Assembly: GCA_965216445.1 (NCBI GenBank)
Contig: OZ244166.1
Coordinates: forward strand, 310,001 to 374,000
Direction of reading: 5' to 3'
Source of the DNA: MA-ANB-1 sp965216445
GTDB taxonomy: Bacteria; Actinomycetota; Acidimicrobiia; Spongiisociales; ZC4RG35
Length of the DNA stretch: 64,000 nt
The notes beneath the pieces are model-generated. The model saw nothing but the letters and a program-made list of their open reading frames with translations. It was not told the origin of the DNA and searched no databases. Both the position numbers and the translations under genes were made by a program. Shown here one piece after another: positions 25,651 through 34,784 of the stretch; positions within the stretch are counted from its first letter, which is position 1; the number at the start of each line of letters is the position of its first letter.

Positions 25651-25890
25651 ATGCCAGAGTCGAAACGCAGAAAACCTAAGAATCCGCCGAGGTCCCAACA
25701 GGCGATTCAAACATCGGCAAAATCAAAGGAACCAAGTCCCACCTGGTATGTCGCGACGATGACCGGTCTGATGGTGGTCGGTGTCATCCTGGTGCTGATT
25801 CGGTTCATCTTCGAACAGGATCAGCTTTGGCTGCTGGCCGGGCTTGCCGCCATCGCCGGCGGCTTCCTGATGACTACCAACTACCGCTAG
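25651..25890 (+). CDS. crgA: Cell division protein CrgA
   Basis: A 79-residue two-TM protein. A basic, Pro/Ser-rich cytosolic N-terminus (about 35 residues) precedes the conserved PTWYVATMTGLMVVGVI helix, a short loop and a second helix ending MTTNYR, the CrgA layout. CrgA links FtsZ, FtsQ and septal penicillin-binding proteins in actinobacteria. It lies near the pknB-fhaA block, as in Mycobacterium. It starts at ATG 25651 with GAAGCGA upstream. Confidence 0.85.
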   Translation: MPESKRRKPKNPPRSQQAIQTSAKSKEPSPTWYVATMTGLMVVGVILVLIRFIFEQDQLWLLAGLAAIAGGFLMTTNYR

Positions 25891-25929
25891 CTCTTACTTC
25901 TATCTGCAAGTGGGCAGTACCGTTTGGTG

Positions 25930-26391
25930 ATGCGGTTCATCGCCCTGTTTGCTGTCATCTCCCTGGCCGAAATGGCTACGTTCTTCTGGGTCGGCTCGAA
26001 GATCGGTTTCGGATGGGCCCTTTTGTTGGCTGTTGCCACCGCTCTCATTGGTTCGGCATTGGTCCGTCGCGCAGGTATTTCGGTGATCAATCGGTTCCGG
26101 GAGAAGGCCAACCGCGGGCAGGTTCCCGGTCGGGAGTTGAGCGACGGTGCGGCGGTTCTCGTCTCAGGTGCCTTCCTGATCTCTCCGGGCTTCATCACCG
26201 ATATCCTGGGCTTCTCGCTCCTGATCCCGGCGGTTCGTGACGTCCTATACCGGGCGGTTTCCAAACGAGTCACAGGCCGTATGTCGGTGTTCGTCAACGG
26301 TCGCGAGACTGTCTGGTCCGACCGTCAGGAACCCACTCCGTCTTCATCGATTGACGACATAGTCGACGCCGAATTCGAAGACCTCGAATAG
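25930..26391 (+). CDS. fxsA: FxsA family membrane protein
   Basis: A 153-residue protein with the FxsA features: two N-terminal helices (ISLAEMATFFWVGSKIG), the basic loop RRAGISVINRFREKANRG and the signature SPGFITDILGFSLLIP then AVRDVL. In E. coli FxsA modulates exclusion of phage T7; its normal role is unknown. ATG 25930 (or GTG 25927) is the likely start. A perfect hairpin follows 12 nt after the stop. Confidence 0.88.
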   Translation: MRFIALFAVISLAEMATFFWVGSKIGFGWALLLAVATALIGSALVRRAGISVINRFREKANRGQVPGRELSDGAAVLVSGAFLISPGFITDILGFSLLIPAVRDVLYRAVSKRVTGRMSVFVNGRETVWSDRQEPTPSSSIDDIVDAEFEDLE

Positions 26392-26403
26392 GAGAGAGCC
26401 TTC

Positions 26404-26423
26404 GGAGTTTGCGAGCAAACTCC
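26404..26423 (+). terminator. Hairpin after fxsA
   Basis: GGAGTTTGC (26404-26412), GA, GCAAACTCC (26415-26423): perfect 9-bp stem with a 2-nt loop, 12 nt after the fxsA stop. No T-run. It marks the left edge of the repeat array. Confidence 0.55.
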
Positions 26424-26477
26424 CGGGGAACTATTCGCGTTCGTTGCACAATCTCCAGGGAGTCTTCGGCGTTCCAC

Positions 26478-27070
26478 GCTCCTTCTCCGGACGTAGGACG
26501 TCTCTCCCCCGGAGGAACGATGCTCTCCCCCCGGAAGAATGACGGGGGGAGTACCCGAGCGCAGCGAGGGGGAGGTTCGAGGCTCCTTCTCCGGACGTAA
26601 GGCTCTCCCCCCGGAGGAACGACGGGGGGAGTACCCGAGCGCAGCGAGGGGGAGGGGGGAGGTAAACCCGTTTCGGAGAGTGATGAGCGAACGGGGAAGT
26701 AAACCCGTTTCGGAGCGTATTTGTTGTTGGGTACGTCCCCTTCCGCCCGTTCCTTTTCGGAATGGCCACCTCCCCCAGAGAGGGAGGAGCGTTACTACGA
26801 GCCGCCTCCTCAGAGGGGGAGGAGCGTTACTACGAGCCACCCCCCCTCCCGCACTGCGTGCTCAGTGCTCCTTCTCCGGACGTAGGAGGCTCTCCCCCCG
26901 GAGGAACGACGGGGGTTTTTCTTGCTCCTTCCCCGGAGGTACGACGTCTCCCCCCGGAGGAACGATGCTCTCCCCCCGGAGGAACGACGGGGGGAGTACC
27001 CGAGCGCAGCGAGGGGGAGGGGGGAAGTAAACCCGATTCGAAGCGTACTTTTGTTGGGAACGTCCCCCTT
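26478..27070. repeat. Left mosaic repeat array flanking the DUF559 gene
   Basis: G/C-rich interspersed direct repeats. A core beginning CTCTCCCCCCGGA and continuing through GACGGGGGGAGTACCCGAG and GCAGCGAGGGGGAGG occurs at 26523-26575, 26603-26655 and 26968-27020. A second module with CCTCCCCCAGAG...GGGAGG plus AGCGTTACTACGAGCC lies at 26769-26800 and 26805-26840. A third, GCTCCTTCTCCGGACGTA, starts at 26478, 26582 and 26867, giving a unit of about 285 nt. A fourth, GCGTATTTGTTGTTGGGTACG, lies near 26715 and, diverged, at 27043-27070, just before the DUF559 start. No gene is supported inside; the long open frames are compositional. Confidence 0.85.
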
Positions 27071-27085
27071 CCAATCTCCAGCTGT

Positions 27086-27457
27086 ATGAGGTCAGAATGG
27101 GCCATGAGACAGGATCCGCTTCGGGAACAGGCGCGACTGAATCGCAAGAACCTGAACCACGCCGAGACGAGACTTTGGTGGGATCTGAAGGGCGAGGGAT
27201 ATGAGTTCCATTTCCGGAGACAGCACGTTGTCCTTGGCTACATCGTTGACTTCGCTTGTGTTTCGTTGAAGTTGATCATCGAAGTTGATGGATGGCAGCA
27301 CATCGATTCTGAAGAAGACCGGGTAAGGGACGGGAATCTCCGAGACGCGGGTTGGACAGTCCTCCGTTTCTCGAGCTCCGACGTCTTCAAATACAACGAG
27401 ATGGTTCTGCGCACCATCGGAGCGACGATCGATAAGTTGCTCAAATCAAACGAATAG
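27086..27457 (+). CDS. DUF559 (Vsr-like) endonuclease-fold protein inside a repeat array
   Basis: A 123-residue protein of the PD-(D/E)xK superfamily. The core reads NLNHAETRLWWDLKG, then FRRQHVVLGYIVDFAC and LKLIIEVDGWQH, with Asp in VDF and E-x-D in IEVDG as metal and catalytic candidates, ending WTVLRFSSSDV. Length equals the DUF559 norm. It starts at ATG 27086 or 27104; there is no good ribosome site. Both flanks are the same mosaic repeats, and the reading frame is open into the left repeats. Its cellular function is unknown; a mismatch- or repeat-processing nuclease is a possibility by fold. Confidence 0.85.
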   Translation: MRSEWAMRQDPLREQARLNRKNLNHAETRLWWDLKGEGYEFHFRRQHVVLGYIVDFACVSLKLIIEVDGWQHIDSEEDRVRDGNLRDAGWTVLRFSSSDVFKYNEMVLRTIGATIDKLLKSNE

Positions 27458-27469
27458 CACTTCGCGCAC

Positions 27470-28095
27470 TCCTCCTCCGGAAGTTCGAGGTTCCTTCTCC
27501 GGACGTAAGGCTCTCCCCCCGGAGGAACGACGGGGGTTTTTCTTGCTCCTTCCCCGGAGGTACGACGTCTCCCCCCGGAGGAACGATGCTCTCCCCCCGG
27601 AAGAATGACGGGGGGAGTACCCGAGCGCAGCGAGGGGGAGGGGGGAGGTAAACCCGTTGCGGAGAGAGGTTGCCGGATGGGGAGGCGAACCCGTGTCGGA
27701 GCGTATTTGTTGTTGGGTACGTCCCCCTCCGTCTCGACCTTGCCGGTCGAGCCACCTCCCCCAGAGGGGGAGGAGCGTTACTACGAGCCGCCTCCTCAGA
27801 GGGGGAGGAGCGTTACTACGAGCCACCTCCCCCTCCCGCACTGCGTGCTCAGCGCTCCTTCCCCGGACGTAGGAGGCTCTCCCCCCGGAGGAACGATGCT
27901 CTCCCCCAGGAAGAATGACGGGGGGAGTACCCGAGCGCAGCGAGGGGGAGGGGGGAAGTAAACCCGTTGCGGAGCGAGGTCGCCGGATGGGGAGGCAAAC
28001 CCTTTTCGAAGCGTATTTGTGTTGGGAGCGTCCCCCTCCGCCCATTCCTTTTCGGAATGGCCACCTCCCCCAGAGGGGGAGGAGCGTTACAACGG
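27470..28095. repeat. Right mosaic repeat array flanking the DUF559 gene
   Basis: The same modules as on the left and in the same orientation. The core beginning CTCTCCCCC is at 27589-27641 and 27899-27941. The CCTCCCC-CAGA-GGGGAGG hairpin with AGCGTTACTACG is near 27755, 27790 and 28064. GCGTATTTGTTGTTGGGTACG is near 27700, and near 28011 in diverged form. The stretch from about 27490 to 27655 is nearly identical to 26870-27035. The array stops within about 6 nt of the pknB stop codon (28101). No gene is supported in it. Confidence 0.85.
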
Positions 28096-28100
28096 CGTGC

Positions 28101-30050
28101 CTAGGTGTCGTCCGGAGGTGGTTCTGTGGTCGGTGGCACCGTCGTAGATGTGGTGGTTGGTGGCGGTTCGAACTTGCCCAATGTGACTGTGACCACATCA
28201 CCGGGGAACACGGTCGTGCCGACTGTTGGGAATTGGGAAACGACCAGACCGTCCTGATTGGGATCGACGACCGGCTGAGTCGCTGCCGAAACGTTGATCA
28301 CGAGTCCGAGGTCTTCAAGCACTGCCGTCGCCTGAGCCTCAGTGAGTCCGGTGAGGTTGGGTACCTCAACCGGCCTCGGACCTTGAGAGACAACAAGGAG
28401 AATCGTGTCACCGGACTGCGCCTGAGAGCCCGCAGGTGGATCGGTTTCGATCACAAAGCCTTCAGCTACCTCGCTGGAGAACTCATCGTCGACAGTGACC
28501 TTCAGACCGAGTTCGACAAGCTGGGCCGTCGCATCCCGTTCGGAGACATCCTTCAGGTCAGGGATTTCGACGATCTCCGGCCCGGACGACAGGACAAGGT
28601 TGATTGGGGTTCCTGAGCCCACCTCGATTCCTGACGTGGGGCTTTGCTCGATGACAACACCTTCCGCGTATTCGCCATCGGGCCGTTCGGTGACCTCACC
28701 GACCTCAAGCCCGGCGGCCTCAATCAGAGTCGTCGCGTTTTCGAGGGTTTGGCCGATCAACGGTGGGACCTGGGTTTCCTCCCGACCGGTCGATATGTAT
28801 ACGTCGACGACGGAGCCACGTTCGGCTTCGAAACCACCAAGGGGATCGGTGCGGATGACGTTGCCGGCTTCGACATCCTGAGACGGCTCGAATATGGGGT
28901 TGACCTCAAAACCGTCGGCTTGCAAACGATTTAACGCGGTTTGTTGGGTGAGTCCGTTCACGTTGGGTATCGCAACCAGGTCACCTTCGGTATTGGTCCC
29001 GTTCGCTGCCTGGAAGAGAATGAAGAGCAGGACCACCAAAGCGATGAGCAACCCAAATGCTGTGAGAATGAAGGGGAGCTGCGACGGTGGTTCCTCCTCG
29101 ATCTGTCTGTAGACCTCGTCGGGCGGCACGGTGGGTGGCGGAGTTGCCGTCATCAGCTTGGTTGAGTCCTCCGACCCCACTGCTGCAGCGGCCGCGGCGG
29201 CTGCCACCGGAGCTACCGGAATCGCCTCGCCGCGCAGCGTTCCAACCAGATCGGCCCGCATCTCCTCAGCCGTTTGATATCGACCGGCGGGATCTTTCCG
29301 CATGCTCTTGGTGACCACGTTATCCAACGACTCGGTGGCGTCAGGGCTGAGCGATGTGGGTGGCGGCGCTTCGGTCGAAACATGCTGAAAGGCGACGGAC
29401 ATCGGACTGTCTCCTGTGAACGGAGGCCGGCCGGTCAGCATCTCATAGAGAACAACGCCCAACGAATAGATGTCCGATCTGGCATCTGCGGGGTGGCCCT
29501 GTGCCTGTTCAGGGCTGAAATAGGTGGCTGTTCCGATAACTGCACCGGTTCTTGTGAGTTCTTGGCTGTCGTCCCAAGCCCGAGCAATTCCGAAGTCGGT
29601 CACTTTCACGGTGCCGTCTTTGGCGAGAAGGATGTTCCCGGGCTTCACATCCCGGTGGACCAAACCGGCCTGATGAGCGACGGAGAGGGCGGCCGCGGTT
29701 TCAGCGGCAATCTCAGTGGCGCGTCGCGGTAGTAGGGCACCCTCCGACTTGATGACATCGCGTAGGGAACGCCCGTCGACCAACTCCATGACGATGAAAT
29801 ACGTGCCCTCTGCCTGGCCCCAGTCATAGATCCCGACGATGTTGGGATGACTTAGATTGGCGGCTGCCTGTGCCTCACGACGGAATCGTTTGACGAAAGC
29901 CTCATCTGAAGAGAACTGGGAATGAAGGATCTTGATGGCCACACTGCGGTTTAGGAGCGTGTCCTGGCCCTCATAGACGTCGGCCATCCCACCCCGAGCA
30001 AGATGCTGGGTTACTTGGTAGCGGTCGGTGAGAGATTTAGGCGTTTCCAT
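28101..30050 (-). CDS. pknB: Serine/threonine protein kinase PknB with four PASTA domains
   Basis: A 649-residue receptor kinase controlling cell-wall growth. The kinase domain (about 1-275) has the Gly loop ARGGMADVY, Lys in VAIKIL, HRDVKPGN, DFGIA and APE-type SPEQAQ. One TM helix (about 328-350, PFILTAFGLLIALVVLLF) leads to four extracellular PASTA repeats starting near VAIPNVNGLTQ, VPPLIGQTL, VEIPDLKDV and VEVPNLTGL, then a Thr/Pro-rich tail. It is the last gene of the fhaA-fhaB-pstP-rodA-pbpA-pknB operon. PASTA repeats probably sense peptidoglycan. The usual second kinase PknA is absent here. Confidence 0.96.
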   Translation of the reverse strand: METPKSLTDRYQVTQHLARGGMADVYEGQDTLLNRSVAIKILHSQFSSDEAFVKRFRREAQAAANLSHPNIVGIYDWGQAEGTYFIVMELVDGRSLRDVIKSEGALLPRRATEIAAETAAALSVAHQAGLVHRDVKPGNILLAKDGTVKVTDFGIARAWDDSQELTRTGAVIGTATYFSPEQAQGHPADARSDIYSLGVVLYEMLTGRPPFTGDSPMSVAFQHVSTEAPPPTSLSPDATESLDNVVTKSMRKDPAGRYQTAEEMRADLVGTLRGEAIPVAPVAAAAAAAAVGSEDSTKLMTATPPPTVPPDEVYRQIEEEPPSQLPFILTAFGLLIALVVLLFILFQAANGTNTEGDLVAIPNVNGLTQQTALNRLQADGFEVNPIFEPSQDVEAGNVIRTDPLGGFEAERGSVVDVYISTGREETQVPPLIGQTLENATTLIEAAGLEVGEVTERPDGEYAEGVVIEQSPTSGIEVGSGTPINLVLSSGPEIVEIPDLKDVSERDATAQLVELGLKVTVDDEFSSEVAEGFVIETDPPAGSQAQSGDTILLVVSQGPRPVEVPNLTGLTEAQATAVLEDLGLVINVSAATQPVVDPNQDGLVVSQFPTVGTTVFPGDVVTVTLGKFEPPPTTTSTTVPPTTEPPPDDT

Positions 30051-30086
30051 GCCAGTGGCCGAAGTCTAGGAAGTCCTGGTTCCAAG

Positions 30087-31544
30087 TCACTGTTCGCCAC
30101 CCAGCCAAACGGCGAAGAGATCCGATGCGATGGGTGCAGCAACGGCCCCTCCTGTGGCTGATTCACCCAGGTCAGGGCCGCCTTCCAGAAACACAGCAAG
30201 AGCGATGGTCGGATTCTCGACCGGGGCGAAACCGATGAACCACGGATGCGGGAACTCACCTGATCCCTGGGCCGTGCCTGTCTTGCCGGCAACCCTCACT
30301 CCCGGCACCGCTGCGTTGCGTCCGGTCCCCTCCGTGACGACACGTTCCATCATTTGCGCCAGTAGCGAGGCCGTCGTCGTTGCCATGGCCTGACCGAGGC
30401 TGTTTGGCTCGGTGGAATCGGTCGTATTCCCGTCGGCGTCGAACAAACGGGACACAAGGTAGGGAGTGTTGACTTGGCCGCCGTTGGCGACCGCTGCTGC
30501 AACCATTGCCATATGTAACGGTGTGGCACGCACATCGCGTTCCCCGATTCCGCTCTGACCGAGAGCCGCGGGATCCCCTGACAGTTCTTCGGTGTTGAAA
30601 ACTGCTTGAGGAACAACCCATTCGAATTCGATGTCCCTGTTGAAGCCGAGAGCGTCAGCAGTGATGCCGAGATCCGTAGCGCCTACTTGGATGGCCAGGT
30701 CGGCGAATGTCGTATTGCAGGAGACTATGAACGCCCTGAGAAGAGTTATGGAGTTGCCGTCATTGCACACTCTGCCGGAGAAGTTGGAGATTGTTGCTGT
30801 CGAGCCCGGGAGTTCGAACTCCACCGGGTCTGGGAAGACCGTCTCTGGTCCGGCTGTCCCGGTGTCGATTGCGGCCGCGGATACGATCGTTTTGAAGGTC
30901 GACCCCGGTGCGTAGATCTCGCGGGTGGCCCTGTCACTGAGAGGAGACTGCGGATTATCCAGGAGCTCGTTCCAGACTGCGTTTGCTTCATCGCCGGTGA
31001 GGGGTTGAGGGTCGTATGAAGGGGAGGAAACCGTTGCAAGAACCGCACCGGTGCTCGGATCTATTGCCACAACCGCACCCCGCCGGCCAGCCAATGCGTC
31101 GAATGCAGCCTGTTGGAGGGCGGGGTCGATGGTCACCTCAATGCTGCTTGGCCGCAGGTCGCGTCCAAGTATGACCGACACGAGATCCGAAATCGTTAGG
31201 TCGCGACGAGAGCGCAACTCTTCTGAATAGGCCGCTTCGAGGCCGGTGTTTCCAAGGAGGAAGGAGGAGTACCCAACGGCGTGTGCAAATGCTTCACCAC
31301 CGGGGTACGTCCGTGTGAATGACCTTGCACCATCTGGGTCTTCAATCGACTGAGCCAGAATCGTTCCATCTGCCGCAACTATCAGGCCTCGCTCCTTTCC
31401 TCGTTCGCTCAGAGCAGGTCGGGCATTGCGGGGGTCGTTTTTCAGCTCGTCGGCCCGTAGAACCTGGAACCAGGTTACGGCGATCAGCAGGGCAGCCATC
31501 GAAGCGAAGAGGGCGATCGCAAGACGCCGAATCGGTCCGTTCAT
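30087..31544 (-). CDS. pbpA: Penicillin-binding protein A (class B transpeptidase)
   Basis: A 485-residue membrane-anchored DD-transpeptidase. It has an N-terminal TM (about residues 9-28), a dimerisation domain, then the penicillin-binding domain with the active SxxK in GSTFKTIV, SCN (VSCNTTFAD) and KTGTAQG. It cross-links septal or elongation peptidoglycan. Its start overlaps the rodA stop by 4 nt (ATGA), so the transpeptidase and RodA polymerase are made together, as in other actinobacteria. Confidence 0.95.
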   Translation of the reverse strand: MNGPIRRLAIALFASMAALLIAVTWFQVLRADELKNDPRNARPALSERGKERGLIVAADGTILAQSIEDPDGARSFTRTYPGGEAFAHAVGYSSFLLGNTGLEAAYSEELRSRRDLTISDLVSVILGRDLRPSSIEVTIDPALQQAAFDALAGRRGAVVAIDPSTGAVLATVSSPSYDPQPLTGDEANAVWNELLDNPQSPLSDRATREIYAPGSTFKTIVSAAAIDTGTAGPETVFPDPVEFELPGSTATISNFSGRVCNDGNSITLLRAFIVSCNTTFADLAIQVGATDLGITADALGFNRDIEFEWVVPQAVFNTEELSGDPAALGQSGIGERDVRATPLHMAMVAAAVANGGQVNTPYLVSRLFDADGNTTDSTEPNSLGQAMATTTASLLAQMMERVVTEGTGRNAAVPGVRVAGKTGTAQGSGEFPHPWFIGFAPVENPTIALAVFLEGGPDLGESATGGAVAAPIASDLFAVWLGGEQ

Positions 31545-32839
31545 CGTGTTTCCTCGTGACTGATCCGCAGGAGGAGGGCGACGAGAACGAGGTTGCCGAC
31601 CAAAGCTGAACCCCCGTAGGACATAAAGGGCAGTGTGATTCCGGTCAGCGGGACCAGTCGGAGAACACCACCAATGATGAGAAAGGTCTGCACCCCAAGC
31701 ACAAATGTAAGGCCGGCTGCGAGCAGTTTGCGGAAGGTGTCTCTGCTCCGGAATGCGATACCCAATCCGACTGCCAGGATTAGGGCGTAGAGGGCGAGAA
31801 CCGCAATGCTGCCGGCGAAACCCAGCTCCTCGCCCACGGCAGCGAATATGAAGTCGGTTGCCGCATTCGGAATCAAGTCCGGCCGACCCAACCCGGGACC
31901 CGCTCCCGACAAAGAACCACTACCCATCGCAAAGAGTCCCTGCGAGATCTGATAGCCAGCATCTTCGAAGTTCTCGAAGGGCTGGAGCCACCCGGCTACG
32001 CGGCGTTGCACATGGTCGAAGGCGTAGTAGCCAGCGACGCCTGCAAAGAGTGTCAGGAACCCACCAGTGACGAGATATCCGGTCGCTCCCGTTGTGGCGT
32101 ACAAGAGCAACACAAAACTGGCGAACAACAGCAACGATGCTCCCAGGTCTCGTTGCGACACGAGGATCACGACACTCAAACCCCAGGTCACCAGGAGCGG
32201 GACCAGCTGGCGTGGTTCTGGGAGTGTGAACGGACCTACCTTGCGGTGTGCGAGTCGCAGAGCGTGTTGGTGATCGGCGAGGTAGGCGGCAACGAAAGCG
32301 ACCAAGCCGATCTTTGCCAGTTCGGCGGGTTGGAACTGAAGTGTTTGTTCCAGGCCGACATCGAGGATGACCCACAGCCTCGAGCCGTTGACCTCCAAAC
32401 CCCTCAGCGGGAACGCCCAGTCAGTGGGGAGGTTGGGCAGGAGCAACAGGATGATCGAGATTAGGAGGATCGTGTACCGGTATCGCCTGATGATTTCTGT
32501 CGTTCCGACGCTGAGCAGATAGAGAACCCCGGCCGCAACCGCTGATGCGATCAATAGCCACCACCTCTGTAACCCGGCACGGGTTGGGTCGAGGCGATAG
32601 ATCTCCAGGAATCCGATGGCGGACAGGGCCGCTACTGGTGCGATCAACAGTGACGACGCCTGAGGTGCCCACGTCCTCGCTGCCAAGAACAAACCTCCGT
32701 AAGCAATGGCGAAGACGAGGAATGTCAGACCAGCCTGGGCATCCAACGAGCCCGAGTTGGCGAAGTTGACCAGCGTTACCCCGAAGGCGGCCAGAGCCGA
32801 GGCCGCAAGAATGGTGAAGCCTTCGGCGTTGCGGGTCAC
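31541..32839 (-). CDS. rodA: RodA/FtsW-type peptidoglycan glycosyltransferase
   Basis: A 432-residue SEDS-family polymerase with about ten TM helices. Visible family blocks include LEVNGSRLWVILDVGLEQTLQFQPAELAKIG, interrupted here as NGSRLW and QPAELAKIG, the region QISQGLFAMGSG, ATDFIFAAVGEELGF and the C-terminal PLTGITLPFMSYGGSAL. These match RodA/FtsW catalytic and lipid-II-binding loops. It is paired with PbpA. An FtsW role is possible, but operon position favours RodA. Confidence 0.95.
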   Translation of the reverse strand: MTRNAEGFTILAASALAAFGVTLVNFANSGSLDAQAGLTFLVFAIAYGGLFLAARTWAPQASSLLIAPVAALSAIGFLEIYRLDPTRAGLQRWWLLIASAVAAGVLYLLSVGTTEIIRRYRYTILLISIILLLLPNLPTDWAFPLRGLEVNGSRLWVILDVGLEQTLQFQPAELAKIGLVAFVAAYLADHQHALRLAHRKVGPFTLPEPRQLVPLLVTWGLSVVILVSQRDLGASLLLFASFVLLLYATTGATGYLVTGGFLTLFAGVAGYYAFDHVQRRVAGWLQPFENFEDAGYQISQGLFAMGSGSLSGAGPGLGRPDLIPNAATDFIFAAVGEELGFAGSIAVLALYALILAVGLGIAFRSRDTFRKLLAAGLTFVLGVQTFLIIGGVLRLVPLTGITLPFMSYGGSALVGNLVLVALLLRISHEETR

Positions 32840-32843
32840 GCCG

Positions 32844-33551
32844 CTACTCGAGCACGTCGGCGACGATCACGGTGATGTTGTCTTGACCGCCGGCTTCGTT
32901 GGCCATGTCGACCAGTTTCCATGCCGCCGCGTCCGGTGATGACTCGCTCAGGCCCTCGGCAATGGCTTCGTCGTCGAGCATTACGTTCAGCCCGTCAGAG
33001 CAGAGCAGGATTCGGTCGCCGGGCTCTACATCGATGCGCAGTTCGTCGACGTTCACGAACCTGGTCAGACCGAGGCATCTGGTGATCATGTGACGTTGGG
33101 GATGATTGGCGGCTTCTTCGGCGGACAGCTTGCCCGTCGCTACGTACTCGGCGATGACAGTGTGGTCGTGTGTGACTTGAGTCAGCTCTCCGTCTCGATA
33201 CATGTAGGCGCGACTGTCACCGACGTGAGCGAAATGGGCCACAGCTTCGGGAAGTAGTTCGACCAAGGTCATCGTCGTACCCATGCCTTCGAGATTTGGT
33301 TGGCGCCCGACCTCTTCCCGAATAGCCCGATTGCCTGCTGCCACCCGGTCGGCGGGCTCGAGGTCGGAAGACGCGGCAGCGTTGACCGCAAGGCGAGAAG
33401 CGACATCGCCCGCAACGTGGCCCCCCATACCGTCGGCGACCATGAGGGTCACCTTGTCCTCGGAAGCACCGTCGGAGGTCGGGAACAATGAGTCCTCGTT
33501 GATCTCGCGAACCATTCCTTTGTGCGATGCGGTTGCCCAGACGAACCTCAT
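32844..33551 (-). CDS. pstP: PP2C-type Ser/Thr phosphatase PstP (soluble form)
   Basis: A 235-residue PP2C phosphatase reversing PknB phosphorylation. Motifs with metal-binding Asp are INEDS, VADGMGGH, HVGDSRAY, SDGLNVML and GGQDNITVIV. The protein ends right after the catalytic domain; mycobacterial PstP has a further TM and extracellular domain (about 500 residues), so this copy is the cytosolic minimum. It overlaps fhaB by 4 nt. Confidence 0.94.
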   Translation of the reverse strand: MRFVWATASHKGMVREINEDSLFPTSDGASEDKVTLMVADGMGGHVAGDVASRLAVNAAASSDLEPADRVAAGNRAIREEVGRQPNLEGMGTTMTLVELLPEAVAHFAHVGDSRAYMYRDGELTQVTHDHTVIAEYVATGKLSAEEAANHPQRHMITRCLGLTRFVNVDELRIDVEPGDRILLCSDGLNVMLDDEAIAEGLSESSPDAAAWKLVDMANEAGGQDNITVIVADVLE

Positions 33552-33958
33552 CGGACCTCCATCACTGTCTTGCCGACCTGAACCGAGTCGCCCCGACGCA
33601 GAGTTGTAGGTGCGGTGACCCGCCTCCCGTTCACGTAGGTGCCGTTGGTGCTCCCCAAATCGTGAAGGATGAGTCCGTTTTCCTGTGCCACTAGTCGCAT
33701 ATGGAATTCAGAAGCGTAGGGGTCGTCGAGCAATACGTCTGCTTCGTCGGACCTTCCGAGGACGCGAGCATCGGCGACATCGATCTCCATGCCCTGCTGG
33801 GTTTCGGACTTAACCATCAGAAGGCGAGAGCCTCTCCTTCGTTCCCGCTTGAGCGAAATCCCGAGGTGGCTCCCGATTGCCCTGGCGACTTGCCAGACGA
33901 ACAGATAGACGAGGCCGATGAAGATGATCCTCAGCAGTGTGAGAATGATCTCAGGCAT
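33548..33958 (-). CDS. fhaB: FHA domain protein FhaB/FipA-like
   Basis: A 136-residue protein with one N-terminal TM (about residues 5-25) and an FHA phosphothreonine-binding domain: LGRSDEADVLLDDPYASEFH, split as GRSDEADV and SEFH, with GSTNGTYVNGRRV. The FHA core Arg, Ser and Asn are in place. It probably binds autophosphorylated PknB or divisome partners. It overlaps fhaA by 8 nt. Confidence 0.92.
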   Translation of the reverse strand: MPEIILTLLRIIFIGLVYLFVWQVARAIGSHLGISLKRERRRGSRLLMVKSETQQGMEIDVADARVLGRSDEADVLLDDPYASEFHMRLVAQENGLILHDLGSTNGTYVNGRRVTAPTTLRRGDSVQVGKTVMEVR

Positions 33959-34610
33959 CTGTGTCCTCTAGAAATCGGAAGTCAGTTGAGGCCAGACGCA
34001 GCTGCGACCCGGACGATATCTCGAAGGGTGCGTTTCCGAGTTGAGTTTCATCGACCCATGTCCCGTTGGCTGACCCGAGATCCTGAACCCAAACCGACTT
34101 TTGCCCCCGCCACATAAGGGCATGGCGTCTGCTGACGTTTTCGTCGTCGACCACGATGTCGGCGTCAGGAGACCGTCCGATGATGTTCCGATTGCGGGAG
34201 ATAACCAGTGCCCCGGTGTCACTCAGGAGACGGCCCCATGTCGGCTCTTCGCCGGGCACGATCTCGGGGTGGCAGAGGAACTGTCCCGGGAGGACGTTGT
34301 CTCCGACCTGGATCGACACCTGCGGCGGTCCTACGAGGCGCAGACCAGATTCGATCACGAAGTCAGCGAAGCTCTTAGTCAGAGAGGCTGCGAGGTCGGC
34401 ACCGTCACCTTCGATGTCATCAGGATTGAAGGTCAGCACATACGTGTTGGCTGTCGCCGGGCCCGAGGCGTGTTGAAAACGGGCGAGGTCGGCTTCTCGG
34501 GCGATTCTGCCTGCGATTTCTGAGGCATGGAGGCGACCAGAGAAGACACGTCCCAGAACGCCTTCGAGAAGACGTTCGAGTGAGCGCTCCAGACTACGGA
34601 CGACGTTCAT
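33951..34610 (-). CDS. fhaA: FhaA: DUF3662-FHA protein
   Basis: A 219-residue protein. Residues about 1-125 are the FhaA N-terminal domain (DUF3662), recognisable in ERLLEGVLGRVFSG and LHASEIAGRIAREAD. Residues about 130-219 are an FHA domain (RNIIGRSPDADIVV, SRRHA, GSANGTWVDE). Mycobacterial FhaA is longer with a disordered linker; here the linker is short. It heads the operon and starts 85 nt before tRNA-Leu on the opposite strand, the arrangement seen near fhaA in Mycobacterium. Confidence 0.94.
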   Translation of the reverse strand: MNVVRSLERSLERLLEGVLGRVFSGRLHASEIAGRIAREADLARFQHASGPATANTYVLTFNPDDIEGDGADLAASLTKSFADFVIESGLRLVGPPQVSIQVGDNVLPGQFLCHPEIVPGEEPTWGRLLSDTGALVISRNRNIIGRSPDADIVVDDENVSRRHALMWRGQKSVWVQDLGSANGTWVDETQLGNAPFEISSGSQLRLASTDFRFLEDTDA

Positions 34611-34695
34611 TGCCTGGGGAAGGTTACGGCCTCCACAGAGATGTTGCGGACTACCACAACGCCAAACCCGGCGGTACCCTTTTCCCTCTCACCAC

Positions 34696-34779
<84 letters not shown>

Positions 34780-34784
34780 CGCGA

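Noticed and set aside
26539..28201. Several long frames through the G/C-rich repeat arrays
   Set aside because: Stop-poor because of composition; identical peptides such as GVPERSEGE recur with the DNA repeat and have no start signals.
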